Positions 48,287 to 60,559 of a stretch of 64,000 nucleotides of DNA are shown piece after piece. Source of the DNA: Steromphala cineraria. Taxonomy: Eukaryota > Mollusca > Gastropoda > Trochida > Trochidae. Every line of letters begins with the position of its first letter. Within the stretch, counting starts at the first letter, position 1. The notes beneath the pieces were generated by a model. It was not told the origin of the DNA, did no database searches, and was given only the letters and a program-made list of their open reading frames with translations. A program made the position numbers and the translations under genes. Where the stretch lies: the NCBI GenBank assembly GCA_916613615.1, contig OU744720.1:73869338-73933337 (forward strand). The letters run 5' to 3'.

Positions 48287-48360
48287 CCCACCCCACCCAG
48301 ACATCCACCCCACCCCACCCAGACATCTACTCCACCCAGACATCCACCCCACCCCCTACC
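48287..48360. repeat. C-rich short tandem repeat
   Basis: About three to four copies of CCCCACCCAGACATC with period 17-22, followed by caccccaccccctacc. Confidence 0.85.
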
Positions 48361-48409
48361 AACCAGTTCTGTAAATGAATCCACACACTCACGCTATTGT
48401 CTTGTAGCA

Positions 48410-48895
48410 GACACGAATGTCACAAAGCATGGACAATACTAGCGGAGATGAACCTCCTGTCATTTGATTTCCTCCATGTCTTGTATACGCTTATTTGGCC
48501 ACTGAATGCACCGCACAAAGAGCCTATTTCAACCAGCCGTGTGGGAAAAGCTAGATACATGATAATTGTAACAGCAATTTTCGCCGGCCTTTTATGCTTG
48601 GCAGAGTTGAACCAAATCATCCGCTATTTAGTGTATTACAGCCGATACCAGATAGCTCGCAAAACCTGTTTGCCTTACGAATGTCATTCGCCCGTCACAA
48701 CCATCTAGCCCCACCCCTTCACACCCAACTCGGCCAATCAGGTGAGTCCTTCTAATGATCGCCGGTACCACGAATACCTGAACACCCTGCTAGGCCTGAC
48801 AGGTGAGGGAGAAGGTAAAACACTTAGATATTTGTCTGGTTCCGGATCAGCGCGGACGAGTTGGACCAGTGTTCCACGAGACTGCACTCACTAAA
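48410..48895 (+). pseudogene. Exon-like frame with two hydrophobic segments, interrupted by one TAG (unclassified)
   Basis: After an acceptor-like gtcttgtag (48401-48409) a frame stays open to TAG at 48706-48708, then continues in the same frame to a stop near 48895. The first part has two membrane-like segments (LSFDFLHVLYTLIWPL and YMIIVTAIFAGLLCLAEL) separated by a polar linker. The second part includes RRYHEYLNTLLGLTGEGEG and contains two strong donor-like sites (gtgagt at 48741 and gtgagg at about 48802). The pattern faintly recalls the N-terminal membrane region of ABCC/sulfonylurea-receptor proteins, but I would not name it. It could be a decayed exon, a real exon with an earlier splice, or chance in GC-balanced DNA. 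Confidence 0.25.
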
Positions 48896-51537
48896 GGGAT
48901 TAGTTGGGCCGCAGTGAGCAGACCAGACCTCACTAGCACCGGGGACAGTGCGCCGTTCTGCAAGCAACCATAAATTATAGGAGTCGGATTATTCGCTGGT
49001 AACCACTGGTGCAGAGAATAGACAGACCCCGTACCCTCCCCCCCCCCTCCCTCCGCCTCCCCACCCCCAGGTAAACGGGTACGTTGTTGGCTAGGGTTCG
49101 TGTAAACACACCAAGTGGGTAGGTATATTGTGAGGATTCTTCAGGTGTGATGTGAGACGAAGTGTGAAGCGCACTGTCGGACAGAGATACAGCACCCAGT
49201 GTGAGCCAGGGGGATTGCTACCAGCTACTTGAGTGCTATGAATATTTAGGATTGTCACAAAAGCCAAACAAACGCCAGCTTAGAATAAGGAGAGCAAACA
49301 AGAAAAGATAGGGTGTATTTATAGTGGATGATATGTGAAATATGGTGGGTATCGGGTATCGCTACTCCACGCACTTATCTGGGAATGGCCATATGGCACT
49401 CCACCTTCAAGGTAATATCAATTGACGCCTTGACCAGGGAATCGTGCTTGAAATGTTACCTAGAGTGGATACTGTTTAGGCTGTTTACTTTGAATCAAGT
49501 ATGTCATAAACGCCTTTAAGAATAGTAAAGGAAATATCTCCAATGCCAATATGAACTGACACTATAAAGTGCATTGTTGTCCGATAGCATCTTATTATTT
49601 GTTAATTATGTAATCGTTTAATGGTAAATTAGAAATGATTCAATAGCCTTTTTCTATACGGTTCTCTTAATTATATATAAATAAATACGCCATTAAATTA
49701 ATGGAAATATGATAATGACAACCCCATGATGAACATAGCCTGTGAGGCACCTCATTATTCAATATGATAATTTGAATATGTAGTCGTACAATGATCAATG
49801 GTACATGAAAACAATATTTATTGTCTTACTTCTATTGTCTGGTTATCTTAAAAGCTTATCATACATAATTGATAAAACTATATTCCCACTTGCACAGTAT
49901 GTAAAGAAAGTAATCTTGTATATTGTTTTGTCTAGAGATTCTCCGAATGGTTGGCGAGACAATGTTATGTTGAAATAATGACATATTTCCCGTAAAACCT
50001 TTCAAACTCATTGCATCTCAAACAATATCAAAAGCTTACATTATAAACTTTTCATAGCGATGAACATGCACGTATATTGACAATATATATAGCCCATAAA
50101 TGAATATTGTTATTAGTTATGGTATAGGGTGGTTAATAATAATACCCCAGTAATTATGAATCTATAAAGAAGGTCAGGTATATGGTTGGTTTACCTATCA
50201 AAACATCAGACAATGCGACACAGTCATATGTATATTTATGGTATTGAAGCAGATTTGAACATTCTTTGCGTGTCATGAAATTTGATAATTCATTCACATT
50301 TTCCATAAGTTGCGATTGCTGTGGTATCATTTTGAACAATTTGTTTTATTTGTTCCAACATTTACATGTCAGCAGTACATTCATACAAACATAATACTAT
50401 ACATCAATGGGCAATGGACAATCAATAAAGTAACCCTTTTTATCAATAAAGTATCTTTATCGATAAATGAGTTATTTTATGGAGAAAAACAAGTTCCTTA
50501 ATTGGATTATTTTCATTCAAATGTCTATATTACACTTCATATTCTATATACAAAGCTTACAACAATTTTGTCCTCATTTTCTTTAAAGAGTTTATAATAA
50601 TAGGCTTACTAGTTTAGCCCTATTTACGATAATTCGAATCTCATCAGAGGAAAAAAAATGTCCTATCTTTTCAATTTTTATTGTGGTCAAACAGTATACT
50701 ATTGAATCTCAATAAACAAAATATTTGAATCTAGCAAAACTTGACAAAAGGCTATTGAAATTCCCGGTGTCCTTGAACAAAGGGGAGTAACTCTGACTGA
50801 TGATCGTCTCCTGTTATTGACCCGATCTTCCCTGATTAGTACGTAAGAATATGGCGAGATGTAACCCACACACTCTGCATCAATCACTGTCCCCGGAGAA
50901 TCAATGGTCGCCCATTTACTGAAATAATGTGGCTTTCTATTTCAGCATTATTTTATGATCAAAGGAAAGCTTTTTACCCTATTGATTAGGAATTTCTTTT
51001 CCCTGCTTCCTTTTCTGAAATTCATTTGGTATCAAATGATTCATCTAGGCAGTCACGCTACTTTCTCGTTAAGAAAATCTCGGATGTTTTGCAAAATTAA
51101 CAATACGTCTTCGGTTTGATATACAGAGAAGTACATTTGAAGTAGGATAGTCTTGATTGGAAATATGTTTTTAGTTTCAGCGGAAGTGCAACGATGTTTT
51201 ATTGTCGGTATGGTAAGAAGACAAAGAAAGACCTGCTTGATGACTTATTGCCAGTGTGTTCACCAACCGTCATTATGGTTACCCGTGTTATATATGCATG
51301 TTTACGGTGAAGAAGTGATTTTTTCTTAATATCTTGTTTTAAGTGAAACTCATGCACTGGGAATAATTTCTTGCAAATACCATAGGTAGATTGTCTCGAA
51401 ATTTGGTCAATAAGTTTAAATATTTTTAAGTGCAAATTTCTTTAGGGCATTCAGAAATGATCAAGAGAAATCGTCTTATCTTACATGTGCAACATTATCT
51501 GTCTGTCTTTCCAAATTAATCAAATCTGATCATATTA
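48896..51537. other. Intergenic sequence, no clear feature
   Basis: 48896-49200 is CpG-containing with a C-rich run at about 49036-49075. The rest is AT-rich. No gene supported. Confidence 0.45.
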
Positions 51538-51627
51538 CAATCTAGTTAAAACTAGCCTAATGCTAACGCTCCCTCTGTGGTACAATAATTGGTGCATATA
51601 ACGTTACAGCTAGTTTTAAATAGATTG
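51538..51627. mobile_element. 90-base MITE-like inverted repeat
   Basis: CAATCTAGTTAAAACTAGC (51538-51556) and GCTAGTTTTAAATAGATTG (51609-51627) pair at 18 of 19 positions around a 52-base middle. Confidence 0.7.
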
Positions 51628-54256
51628 ATCAAATCGTAAAGGGGCAGGTTACCGTAATTAGTTCTGTAAGTTCGCTTGAGTCCGACTTTTTCAATCAGCA
51701 TAGTACCAAGTTTTGTTATTTTAGAATAGATGAAGACAATTCATTCTCTCATCATACTGTAAGCTGATACTGATATTACTAGAGGATCGTAATGGGAGGG
51801 GATTTATGCAAGACTGGGGTCCAAAATGCTAAAACTCTTGATTAACTTATAAAATTATCGTTTCGAAATATCTCCTGTGAAAACAAAATATCACAATGTT
51901 GACCAATATTGACAAATTTGACTATACTAATTGCAGAAAGAAGACAAGAAGAAATTTAAATTGAATTTCAAGTAATCGAAGTATTCATAGAGATGGTCGC
52001 TCGGGATTTTCCGAATGAAGCTCCACACAGCATCAATCAGAAATGCAATCTTAGATCAACAAGAGGACGTTATAATAACTTTTTAGCTAAATTTATTAAA
52101 GCTAGAACCAATATAAAAAAACAAGCCATTGAAATGCTGATGTTTCATATAGCTTTTTAGACAAAGTTGTCTGCACTGTTTGACTACGGTAAAGGAACTA
52201 TCCGCAGATATTCTGCAACTTTAAACAGAAAAATTATGATATAGCATATTTGCAATTGTTAACTTATAGACAAGACAATATCACCACTATACTGAGAAAT
52301 CTCAATTTCAGATTACCAAAGCTCAAGAAATAATGAAAAAAAAATAATTTGTATTTGGTGGACTCTTCCGGATCAAAATCGCAAGGTTTACCAAAATCCA
52401 CAGCAATCAAGTATCCATTATCTGCTAGAAATTAATATTCCGTAAATATCATACTTAGTTGTTTAGATATATATTGTGTTTGATAAGGTATACGTTCACC
52501 AAAGTCATCGTATAGAGTTCAACATGGTTTGCCGAGTTTTGTTTACCCAATGGAAAATTCATATAATGCGGTCACAAAATAATACAATAATACAGAACGT
52601 GTTGAGGTTATTAGTGATGGTATTTAGGTCGTTATCCTTGATAACTACATCATGGTTTGGTTCTCAGATAGCCATCATAATTCGGTTATCAGTGAAAAAA
52701 CATGGACGACAGTAGTTTTCTCGGTTCGATACTGCAAGATCGTCGGCTGCGCCTCAGATGTTGTATATACTATCTCATCTGCTTCTGTTATCATGGGTAC
52801 ATGTCAAGTGAAACGCGACCTATATCAACACGATAATCGAGTCATATTGAACCCAACTCTCTGATGATCAACGCTACGTTGCATAACTTGATGTTAAATT
52901 GTGTAGCGTGTCACAGACAGCAGAGAACATCTGATAAAAGTCATTAATGTTTCACCGCCCCGAGAAATGATATCGATGTTCACCTGTTCACTCGGGCGCT
53001 CAGGTTAATTAGTTTCATTACCTACATCTCCAATTGGAATGGTCCACTTTTGCTAAAGGGTATATATACATAAGAATAGCTTTGCATTTATCCTAAGCAC
53101 GAATCGAAGTAAAATTGTAAATAGGAAACAATGGCATAAAAAGTCGAACTTTAAAACTTTAAATTTTCGAAAAGGGGTTTTAATCTCCTCAACCCTTCCT
53201 TCTTGGATCGGTCCAGCTTCCTCACAAAGCTTAAAAAGTCAGTTTCCAAACATGCTCATTTCAGCCTACCTACCTACCTCACAAAATGGTATGGTCAATC
53301 AATCAGTGCAAGTATTATAACTCCGAAAACAACCGAGAAAATAACTGTTTTAAAAGATTTAACAAACTTGATAAATTGAGGTCAACCAACACAGACACAA
53401 AACAAGCGTCGGTAATTTGCTGTAGCAAGGGAGATAACTAGGGGTAAAAAATTATCGCTGGAGAAGGCGCTGTTCATCAAACCAGAAAAGACAAGGGTCG
53501 ACATCAAGGGTTAGATATGACTACGATCTAGCCTCTCTTCTATTTAGCCGAGTTTGTCGGCTAGAGTGGGATACGCTGATTTGATGCAATCAAAGTTAGT
53601 TGTTCAATCAGCGACGCTGTCCTAAAATCATCATTTTGGCCACTGAATCGTGGCAAAGAGATTGTGGTATGAACACCCTTTCCATGCGAGAAGTGTTATC
53701 GTTTGCTTTTTTAAAAAATGGATCGTGAGGCAATTGTTTTCCGCTATAGGAAACTGCCGGAAACTGCAATTGTTTTCCGCCAGAGGAAACTGACACAGAT
53801 TTGGTTTAATTCGAACAGATGCTTGATCAAAGTAATACACTGAGTTGCCTCTGTGGGGAGAGAATGACCCCAACACTACCTGCCCTGTAATTGGTACAGG
53901 TAGATGGCCGTATAGTTCACAAGTCCATTGACAATAAATTAATGACATTGTTTATTACCTAGCACTATACACACAGCTTGGACCCTCATTAACTATGGTA
54001 ACGCTCTACCTCGCTTACTGTGTAGAAGTCGACATCTGCTTTAATCATATATGTACATCAGGTAATAACATCATGCGGTTGATTGATATTGAGTATTATT
54101 TTCATATTTTCACCCTGAGTACCTTATCTCTTGGGTCATATCAACTCGAGAGAAATTTGTATTCTGTACGAAACAGCTCAATTGGATAACGCATTAATAA
54201 TATTTTATCATTATACGAAATACAGCGTGAAAGTTGTATGACAGTTATACTATTTG
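51628..54256. other. Intergenic sequence, no clear gene
   Basis: AT-rich. It contains one 13-mer copy (53427-53439) and a short duplication at 53732-53792 (gcaattgttttccgc...aggaaactg twice, 36 bases apart). Confidence 0.5.
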
Positions 54257-54260
54257 TTAA

Positions 54261-54584
54261 AGGGACAGTAGCACGTTTTAGAGGAAATATAAGGTGATGT
54301 CAGGAAAATGAAAATAAATGGTTCCAATTGAAAAACAAAGTATTAAGACTAAATGAAGCAGTAATAAATCAAATATATGTTGTAAGTTCAGCCATGCAAT
54401 TTCGTTTGCTTACACACAAAGAATTTAAGGTGTTCACACAAAAATGGCAGGCAATGGACTTTATATGAATCTTTATGATTTGTTCTCTGACCATGGATTG
54501 AAACTATCAAAATAATATACTTAATATATAATGTACTTTAAAAAATTGAAATATATCATTTTCAAAAAACGTGCTACTGCCCCT
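54261..54584 (+). mobile_element. MITE with TTAA target duplication, copy 2
   Basis: The ends AGGGACAGTAGCACGTTTTA and (reverse) AGGGGCAGTAGCACGTTTTT are flanked by TTAA (54257-54260 and 54585-54588). It shares its interior with 23830-24186 at roughly 70-80 percent by eye. Confidence 0.88.
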
Positions 54585-54588
54585 TTAA

Positions 54589-57500
54589 AACGTTATGCAT
54601 TTCGTCATCATAACTGTAATCACATGTATTTTTTCCTGAGAATCTCGTATGACAAGTTGACGATGTATATGTTTCTAGTCACATTTCTGTATGGATAAAT
54701 ATACAGGAACGCATCAAGCATGCGACGTGTTAGGGTCATTTAGAATCGATGGCAATGTTTTGGTATTTGTCAAAAACAGAAACATTGACATCATATTGCC
54801 TCATGTGATAACTACAGTAAAATTGATTCTTGTAATTTTGGAAGAGGCCTTTGCAGGATACGGGTACCTATTGCACTGATAATACCAAACGCCTTAAATT
54901 ACCATCTAGCCACAATTCCATTATACCTTTTAACTTAAATATAAAGAAAGTAAACATCACTCTGTTTTTTATACGACAAGCGATGCATTTGATTACGGTA
55001 CGTTGATAATAATTTTAATAACATAACATAAATGGTTTGTAGTAGTTTGAATATGATAAATGGTGTATGGCAAATATTTTTTCAATATATAATTGTATAA
55101 TATTGGCAGGGGAAGAAACTAGAATTTACATAATTTAAGTTTTAAAAATGTGTGAAAAATAGACACATTTTATTGATTTTCAAACAGACATGTAATGTCT
55201 TCTATGTCGATGAATAGTTGTGTTAAATCAAAATTATTTGGAACAATTTCCTTACATAATATTTAATCTAGAAAACACTTCAAATATTCTGTCCGGTAGT
55301 TGTAAAAGGCACAGCTCCCCAAGGATGTTAATCTCAGGCTAATAGGCACAATTAGATCTGGAAAACTATCACCATTGTTCATTGGCATAAATTACCTACA
55401 TATACGATAATCGACCAATAGAAATTGAAATGAGTTTCTGAGAATGGGAATAAGCGTTTCCTGTATTCATTGATATTCGATTACGAAAAAGAATGAATGG
55501 TAAAACAACTCGAAATAAATACCCTTTGTATGCGATTATCAAACATTAGGTTTGGTTGTTTTCTTATTATTGAATTATCTCTATCAAAGCGTTAATGCAA
55601 ACATGATTTTATTCAACGTTTAAGGTTTACAATAGTCGGTTTTCATCTCGGGGAAACATTCACATTTTGAAAAACGACGACGTAGAATCAGCAAACACAA
55701 TTACCGATATTACCGCGGCCTGAAGAATAAACACACAGCGACACATCTGGTCTCAAGTAAAACGAACCCTTCAAACGCAATCATTATTTCATGCTTAACA
55801 TTGAAGAGATCTCAAAAGACCGACAACTCCATCTTGAAGATCAAATATCCAGCATGATGCATTTGAAGAACGTCTCAAACCATCTGAGATCCGTGATGAC
55901 GGCGCTCTCAAGCAAGTCTTGACCTTCTAAGCTGTGAATGTGCAAGAGGCTCTACACGCTGACTTGACTGGCTGGGCAGGCTGCAGGGAGGCTTCGAGAG
56001 TGCCCTGGGCACGCACTATTCGCGTCTTGCAACAGAAGAGCTTCAAATACGTCTCCAGAGTCGTTTCAAGACGGCTTGAAGAGCAAAGCAGGCTCGAGAG
56101 CTCTCAACGTCTGTAGTTAATGCATGAGAGTCGCAATCGGCATAAATAATGCTTAATGCGTACACTGAAGTAGGCTATTGTTTGGGTGCTACTAGTTTGT
56201 GGTGGCCACGCTGACTTCAGCAGGAGTACTGGAGGATGCGAGCAGACGACATCACCCTAGGGGCTCCGATAAGCAGACGACATTTCCAACGTGAAAATAA
56301 GGCTTTGTGGACGCCTCCAACTTCAAAGTAAAACACATCTGGCATCCGGGACAGTCTGATAACGGTGTATTCTTTGTTAGCGGCACTTACACTGGTCGCG
56401 GCCGGTAATGGCGCTGCTCTGGTCTCGGAGACTGACTGATGCATCTGTGGTCACATAACAAGTGTGAGTCGGACATACAGAACAGTACACTAGAGTGTAG
56501 TGATGAGATGCTTGTAATGATGTAGTTCTCTAGCAGACCGCCTCCAGCCACAGGCCAGCTCTATGTGTTATGTGTTCACTTCCTGGTACTGTGCTGCCTC
56601 TCCGGTCTCCGTCAAGGACGCAGGCTATATTTGGTAGCTGTCTGGTGGTAGACACATTTTGTCTCATGTCAAATGTATGTTTTAAATTATGTAATGATTT
56701 AAGCCTCCACGTATTATATTGTCAACGGTTTCACAGAATCAATTCTTTAGATGTTAAGAATCACTATCAAATCAAGATATCATGAATTACGTCTTGGTGG
56801 CAGAGTTGATAAACTATGGGGTCAGAGAGTGCTTGTGATTTGTGCCTGACTTAGAGGTAAAAAAACTCTACCCATAAAAGTACAAATTGTACGATTACAG
56901 ATAGTTCACTTCTAAGTATCCAAGATTACACAAGGTTTCGTACTATACAAAGTGAAATTAAGATGTACACATTTTTATTTTTAACGAAATGTCAATGTAA
57001 TGCAGAATGTCAAGCAAAACCAATTGTTTAAAAGGTGATTTTACGAAGAAAGACTGTGTGCAGGATCAGGAAGCTTTTTGGGGTTCGAAACCAGAACAAA
57101 GTCGCAGACCTGCCCTACATCACAAGCATAACATATTGGCTTACCGAGGCGTGACATTCACACATCTTGTCCCACACACCGAGACAAAAAAACTGGACAT
57201 GTGTGTTCAGAATCCCACTGAGCTGTGTAACACGCTTGGACACTAAGTGTCCCTTTCTCATGATATACAACCACAAATTACCCGAACGGTCAGTGGGTGT
57301 CCGGAGATTGTCCGGTGGGTGTCCAGTGGCACTCCGGACTCCAGGTAAGGCTCCATAATGTCTTCTGTTGTTGCTGGCACGCTCGACTTGTCTTCACGGG
57401 TGGACGCCTCTCTAATACTCATTGTGGAGACAAGTGCTTGAATATGCCTCACCAGGGAATCAGGGAAACAAAATAAAGACGTGAATAGGTGTTATTACCA

Positions 57501-58521
57501 CAGGTGCTCCTGAAACGGAATGAGTACATGGCGGATGGATAATCTCTTGATTTCATACATCGTGCTTAATAATATGTATTTAAAGATACCGCATGTTCCT
57601 ATGTATTATCACTACTGTGCTGTATCTTTAATTAGTACTGATATCATATAATGAACCAAGACAATAACTGATCTCATATTTTTAATAAGTGTTGATTTAT
57701 GCATCAATTAATGAATACAATTTAACATAAACGAAAACACTTCTTGATGAGTAAATGATTCAAATTCTCAAAAGAAGATATTTCACCAAATTAATGAAAC
57801 TGCCAAACAAACATCACCAAAACACGCCCTTTTGTCCCTTACACATATAACACGTTTCAATTATGTCACTTAAAGAAGAAGAGTACATACATGTGCAATT
57901 ACGTGAAGCTTTAATAGGCGTAACCTTCAGGAACACAACAAGCCTTTAATCCATGTATGTAAGTCGCCTTGAGCTGACAGATCTAACACGAAGCTGTACT
58001 AGCTGGTGGAGTTGTCAGGTAGAGGAACATGACTCTAGTAGGCTGGACATACTGTTATACCGTGGACCCTGGTCACCCATTCATCAACCCTCATGTTCCT
58101 GTCACTAGACTTGCTCATAGGGACGATCCAGGCTCGTCGGAAATTAAGATGATGTTGTGTGGATAAAACAAGATTCTGATAACGAAGTGTATGCTTCTTC
58201 GTGAGATAGAGTATGTGGCGTGAATGCCAACTGTTTCATCAGTAAGCATACTCTGAATTTATTTTGTTTTTTCTTCAAAAAGATTCGCAAAATAATTCCA
58301 CATATCTTTCAGAAGTCCCGGTTAACGTATTCAAAGTGGAAAGTGAATCGGAATGAAATGTAAATAGCTAACAAAGACATATGATTCATGTAAAATACAC
58401 TCAACATAAATCGCAATAACCTGTGATTATCAACCTAACAAATTCAGAACACTGATTCACACCGAGCTAACAGTCTAGTCAGTCTTTTGGGTTTTTGACT
58501 GCTCTTGTACATCATTCTTAA
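54589..58521. other. Intergenic sequence with GC-balanced patches but no supported gene
   Basis: The patches 55850-56460 and 57000-57450 are GC-balanced and give moderate open frames on both strands. None has both splice borders and a recognisable protein. A donor-like caggtaagg ends at about 57350. Confidence 0.35.
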
Positions 58522-58552
58522 CCCCCTCCCCCTCCCCAAACCCCCTCCCCCG
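58522..58552 (-). other. C-rich tract, G-quadruplex-capable on the minus strand
   Basis: ccccctccccctccccaaac then cccctccccc: five C runs of four to five within 31 bases. Confidence 0.85.
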
Positions 58553-59154
58553 AGCACCTGCTACTAAACCCTCTCCTCCATCAACCGGCATTTTTCCACA
58601 TCATATTGGCGCTAGTAGCGACAGTAGATAAAAACAAGTGTCTTCTTCAACGACAAGAGTTTCCACTGTTATTAGAAGCGGAATCGTTAATGGATTCCAG
58701 GCTTATTGGGCAGACCTCCCTTTGTGCTTTAGATCATTCCGCGTTTGAGGGTCTTAAAACCTGAAGAACATGAAATCTTTTTTGGCATAAAGTAACATTA
58801 AGAGACAGAGAGATTGGAGCAAGACTTCAAAGAGGCTCAAATTACTATAGCTTTCATTAATCCGAAGAGTTTAGTTCATGCCAGTTGTATATTATCATAT
58901 AGTTTTTGTTGTTTTGATCTAGATCACGAGCCAAATGGTCGAAGAACAGAATTTTTGCATTACGTGAGATGAAATGGAACAAATTGATGTATTTTAAAGC
59001 CACAGTGCACATTTGATTGCGTTGTTATTGATAATATCGGTACACTTGTTATTGCAACAAACATAATTTTATGAAACTTTTAAACCATTATTCATATTTA
59101 TTGACGTTTCATTTTCAATGTATCTTAGTGACACATATTTGTTATCTATTTCAC

Positions 59155-59185
59155 CAGAGACCATATATTCAATATATGGTCTCTG
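59155..59185. other. Perfect 31-base palindrome
   Basis: The arms CAGAGACCATATATT and AATATATGGTCTCTG are perfect 15-base complements around a single C. Confidence 0.95.
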
Positions 59186-59444
59186 ATTTCACATGTAAGA
59201 ATTTAATGAAACAAAGATTTAGATTATGATTAGAGAAACAGATTAAATCCACATGGTTTATAATAGCAACATATATTGTCTTTTTCAATTGAAATATTGC
59301 TGACAACACTTAAACCCAGCCATTCTTTCTGTTATTGAATATGTTCTCATACGGGTTGACACTAGATCGAAGACCCGGATGCATCTATAGAAATGTAATT
59401 GACTACAGCACGTGCTCTTCTTCGAAGCGAAAACGAGGCCACGT

Positions 59445-59500
59445 TCCGTAAAGTGACTTCCGGCAGCGCTCTCCTCCATGGCGCTCCACAAAGTACGTAA
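59445..59500 (-). promoter_or_regulatory. ETS-site promoter-like patch (minus orientation)
   Basis: On the minus strand, GCTGCCGGAAGTCACTTTAC contains an ETS-type GCCGGAAGT. ATG GAG GAG codons lie just 5' of it on that strand. The flank 59510-59610 is C-rich. Whether this is a promoter, a 5' exon or a repeat cannot be settled here. Confidence 0.2.
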
Positions 59501-59653
59501 TGTACCCCTTCTCTACCCGCCCCTCCTGAACTCACCTGCCCTCCCGCCCCTTCCGACTTTTATTTCCCTCCATCCGCCCATCCCATCTACCCGACCATCC
59601 TCCTCCCCTCGGCTTCTTTCTGTGCGACTATCAATCCACTCTAACAGATAACA

Positions 59654-59863
59654 TCATGGGATATCCCGCGGGACATTGGCGAGACATGGCGAGATGTTGT
59701 TATACTGCCAAGGGGGGTAATTACTCTGCGTGCCTCCCCATTTCACTAACAGAATAATGCGTGCAGAAAGTTTCTTTAAATCTGTTAAGTTAGGCAGAAC
59801 CAATTTGATTTTTCCACACAATGTTTTTTGACACCCATCGGGTGGTTTCCTGGGGGCCGCCAT
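59654..59863 (-). CDS. Candidate first exon or small ORF, minus strand
   Basis: The start ATGGCGGCCCCC follows a CACGTGATTACAG patch typical of CpG promoters. The residues (MAAPRKPPDGCQKTLCGK, then VLPNLTDLKKLSARIILLVKWGG) look protein-like. A possible donor (CAGAGTAATT) lies within the frame. I do not recognise the protein; a repeat-borne origin is possible. Confidence 0.25.
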   Translation of the reverse strand: MAAPRKPPDGCQKTLCGKIKLVLPNLTDLKKLSARIILLVKWGGTQSNYPPWQYNNISPCLANVPRDIP

Positions 59864-60325
59864 CTGTAATCACGTGATTTAATAGACATGCGCAACTACA
59901 CCGATTGATGGAGCTAAGCTTTGTCGATGCCGACACGGAAGCACAATAGAGGCAATAATCACAACGACAGCATATGTTGAAGTTGTAAATATTTCATTTG
60001 TAATTTAATCTCAAAGCTGACGATTATAATATTCCTTGAAAGAGCCCGTATTCACGAACGGCCATCGAAAGAGTGATTCAGAGGTCAGATGATGGGCAGT
60101 GATGCAACAGAATTTGTTCTGCTCTGGTGAACTGGAAACTGACAACCTTTCCCCCCAATTTGGGTGACACCTGAACGTTTGAATACAGCTAAGGGCAATG
60201 TCATTAATTCTTTTAGTCATTTATTCATCTGATAACCTCGTCTTCCGTTACGTCTTTCCCCCAAAGTCCATATCACCTGGACCGGAACGACACAGTTGAA
60301 AGGATAAAAGATCACAAGAACATTT

Positions 60326-60549
60326 AAAGGGACAGTCCTATCAGGGTATTTTTATGGAATCAAAATTCAAGAGTACTTCCCTTTATATATACTTATATAT
60401 GATAATAACATAATTATTTCACACGTGTTTTTATATTTGCTAGTGAGGATAACATTTTACTTGTTCTAGATTTAACAATTTGACAGAAAACAGAAAACAT
60501 CACTACCATCCCTTGAATTTCGTTTTCACACAAATAGAACTGTCCCTTT
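60326..60549. mobile_element. MITE with AAAGGGACAGT ends
   Basis: AAAGGGACAGTCCTAT (60326-60341) pairs with ATAGAACTGTCCCTTT (60534-60549) at 14 of 16 positions. The left flank shows TTAA overlap but the right does not, so the duplication is unclear. Its interior is unrelated to the 23830/54261 family, though the ends look alike. Confidence 0.7.
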
Positions 60550-60559
60550 TTTATTGTAA

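Noticed and set aside
55934..56444. Frames in the GC-balanced patch, both strands
   Set aside because: Low-complexity echoes (gagag, ctctc, repeated gacgac) and no conserved protein; kept only as a GC-balanced patch.
57007..57358. Overlapping plus-strand frames of 63-79 codons
   Set aside because: They overlap each other in different frames, with no splice borders or recognisable residues.
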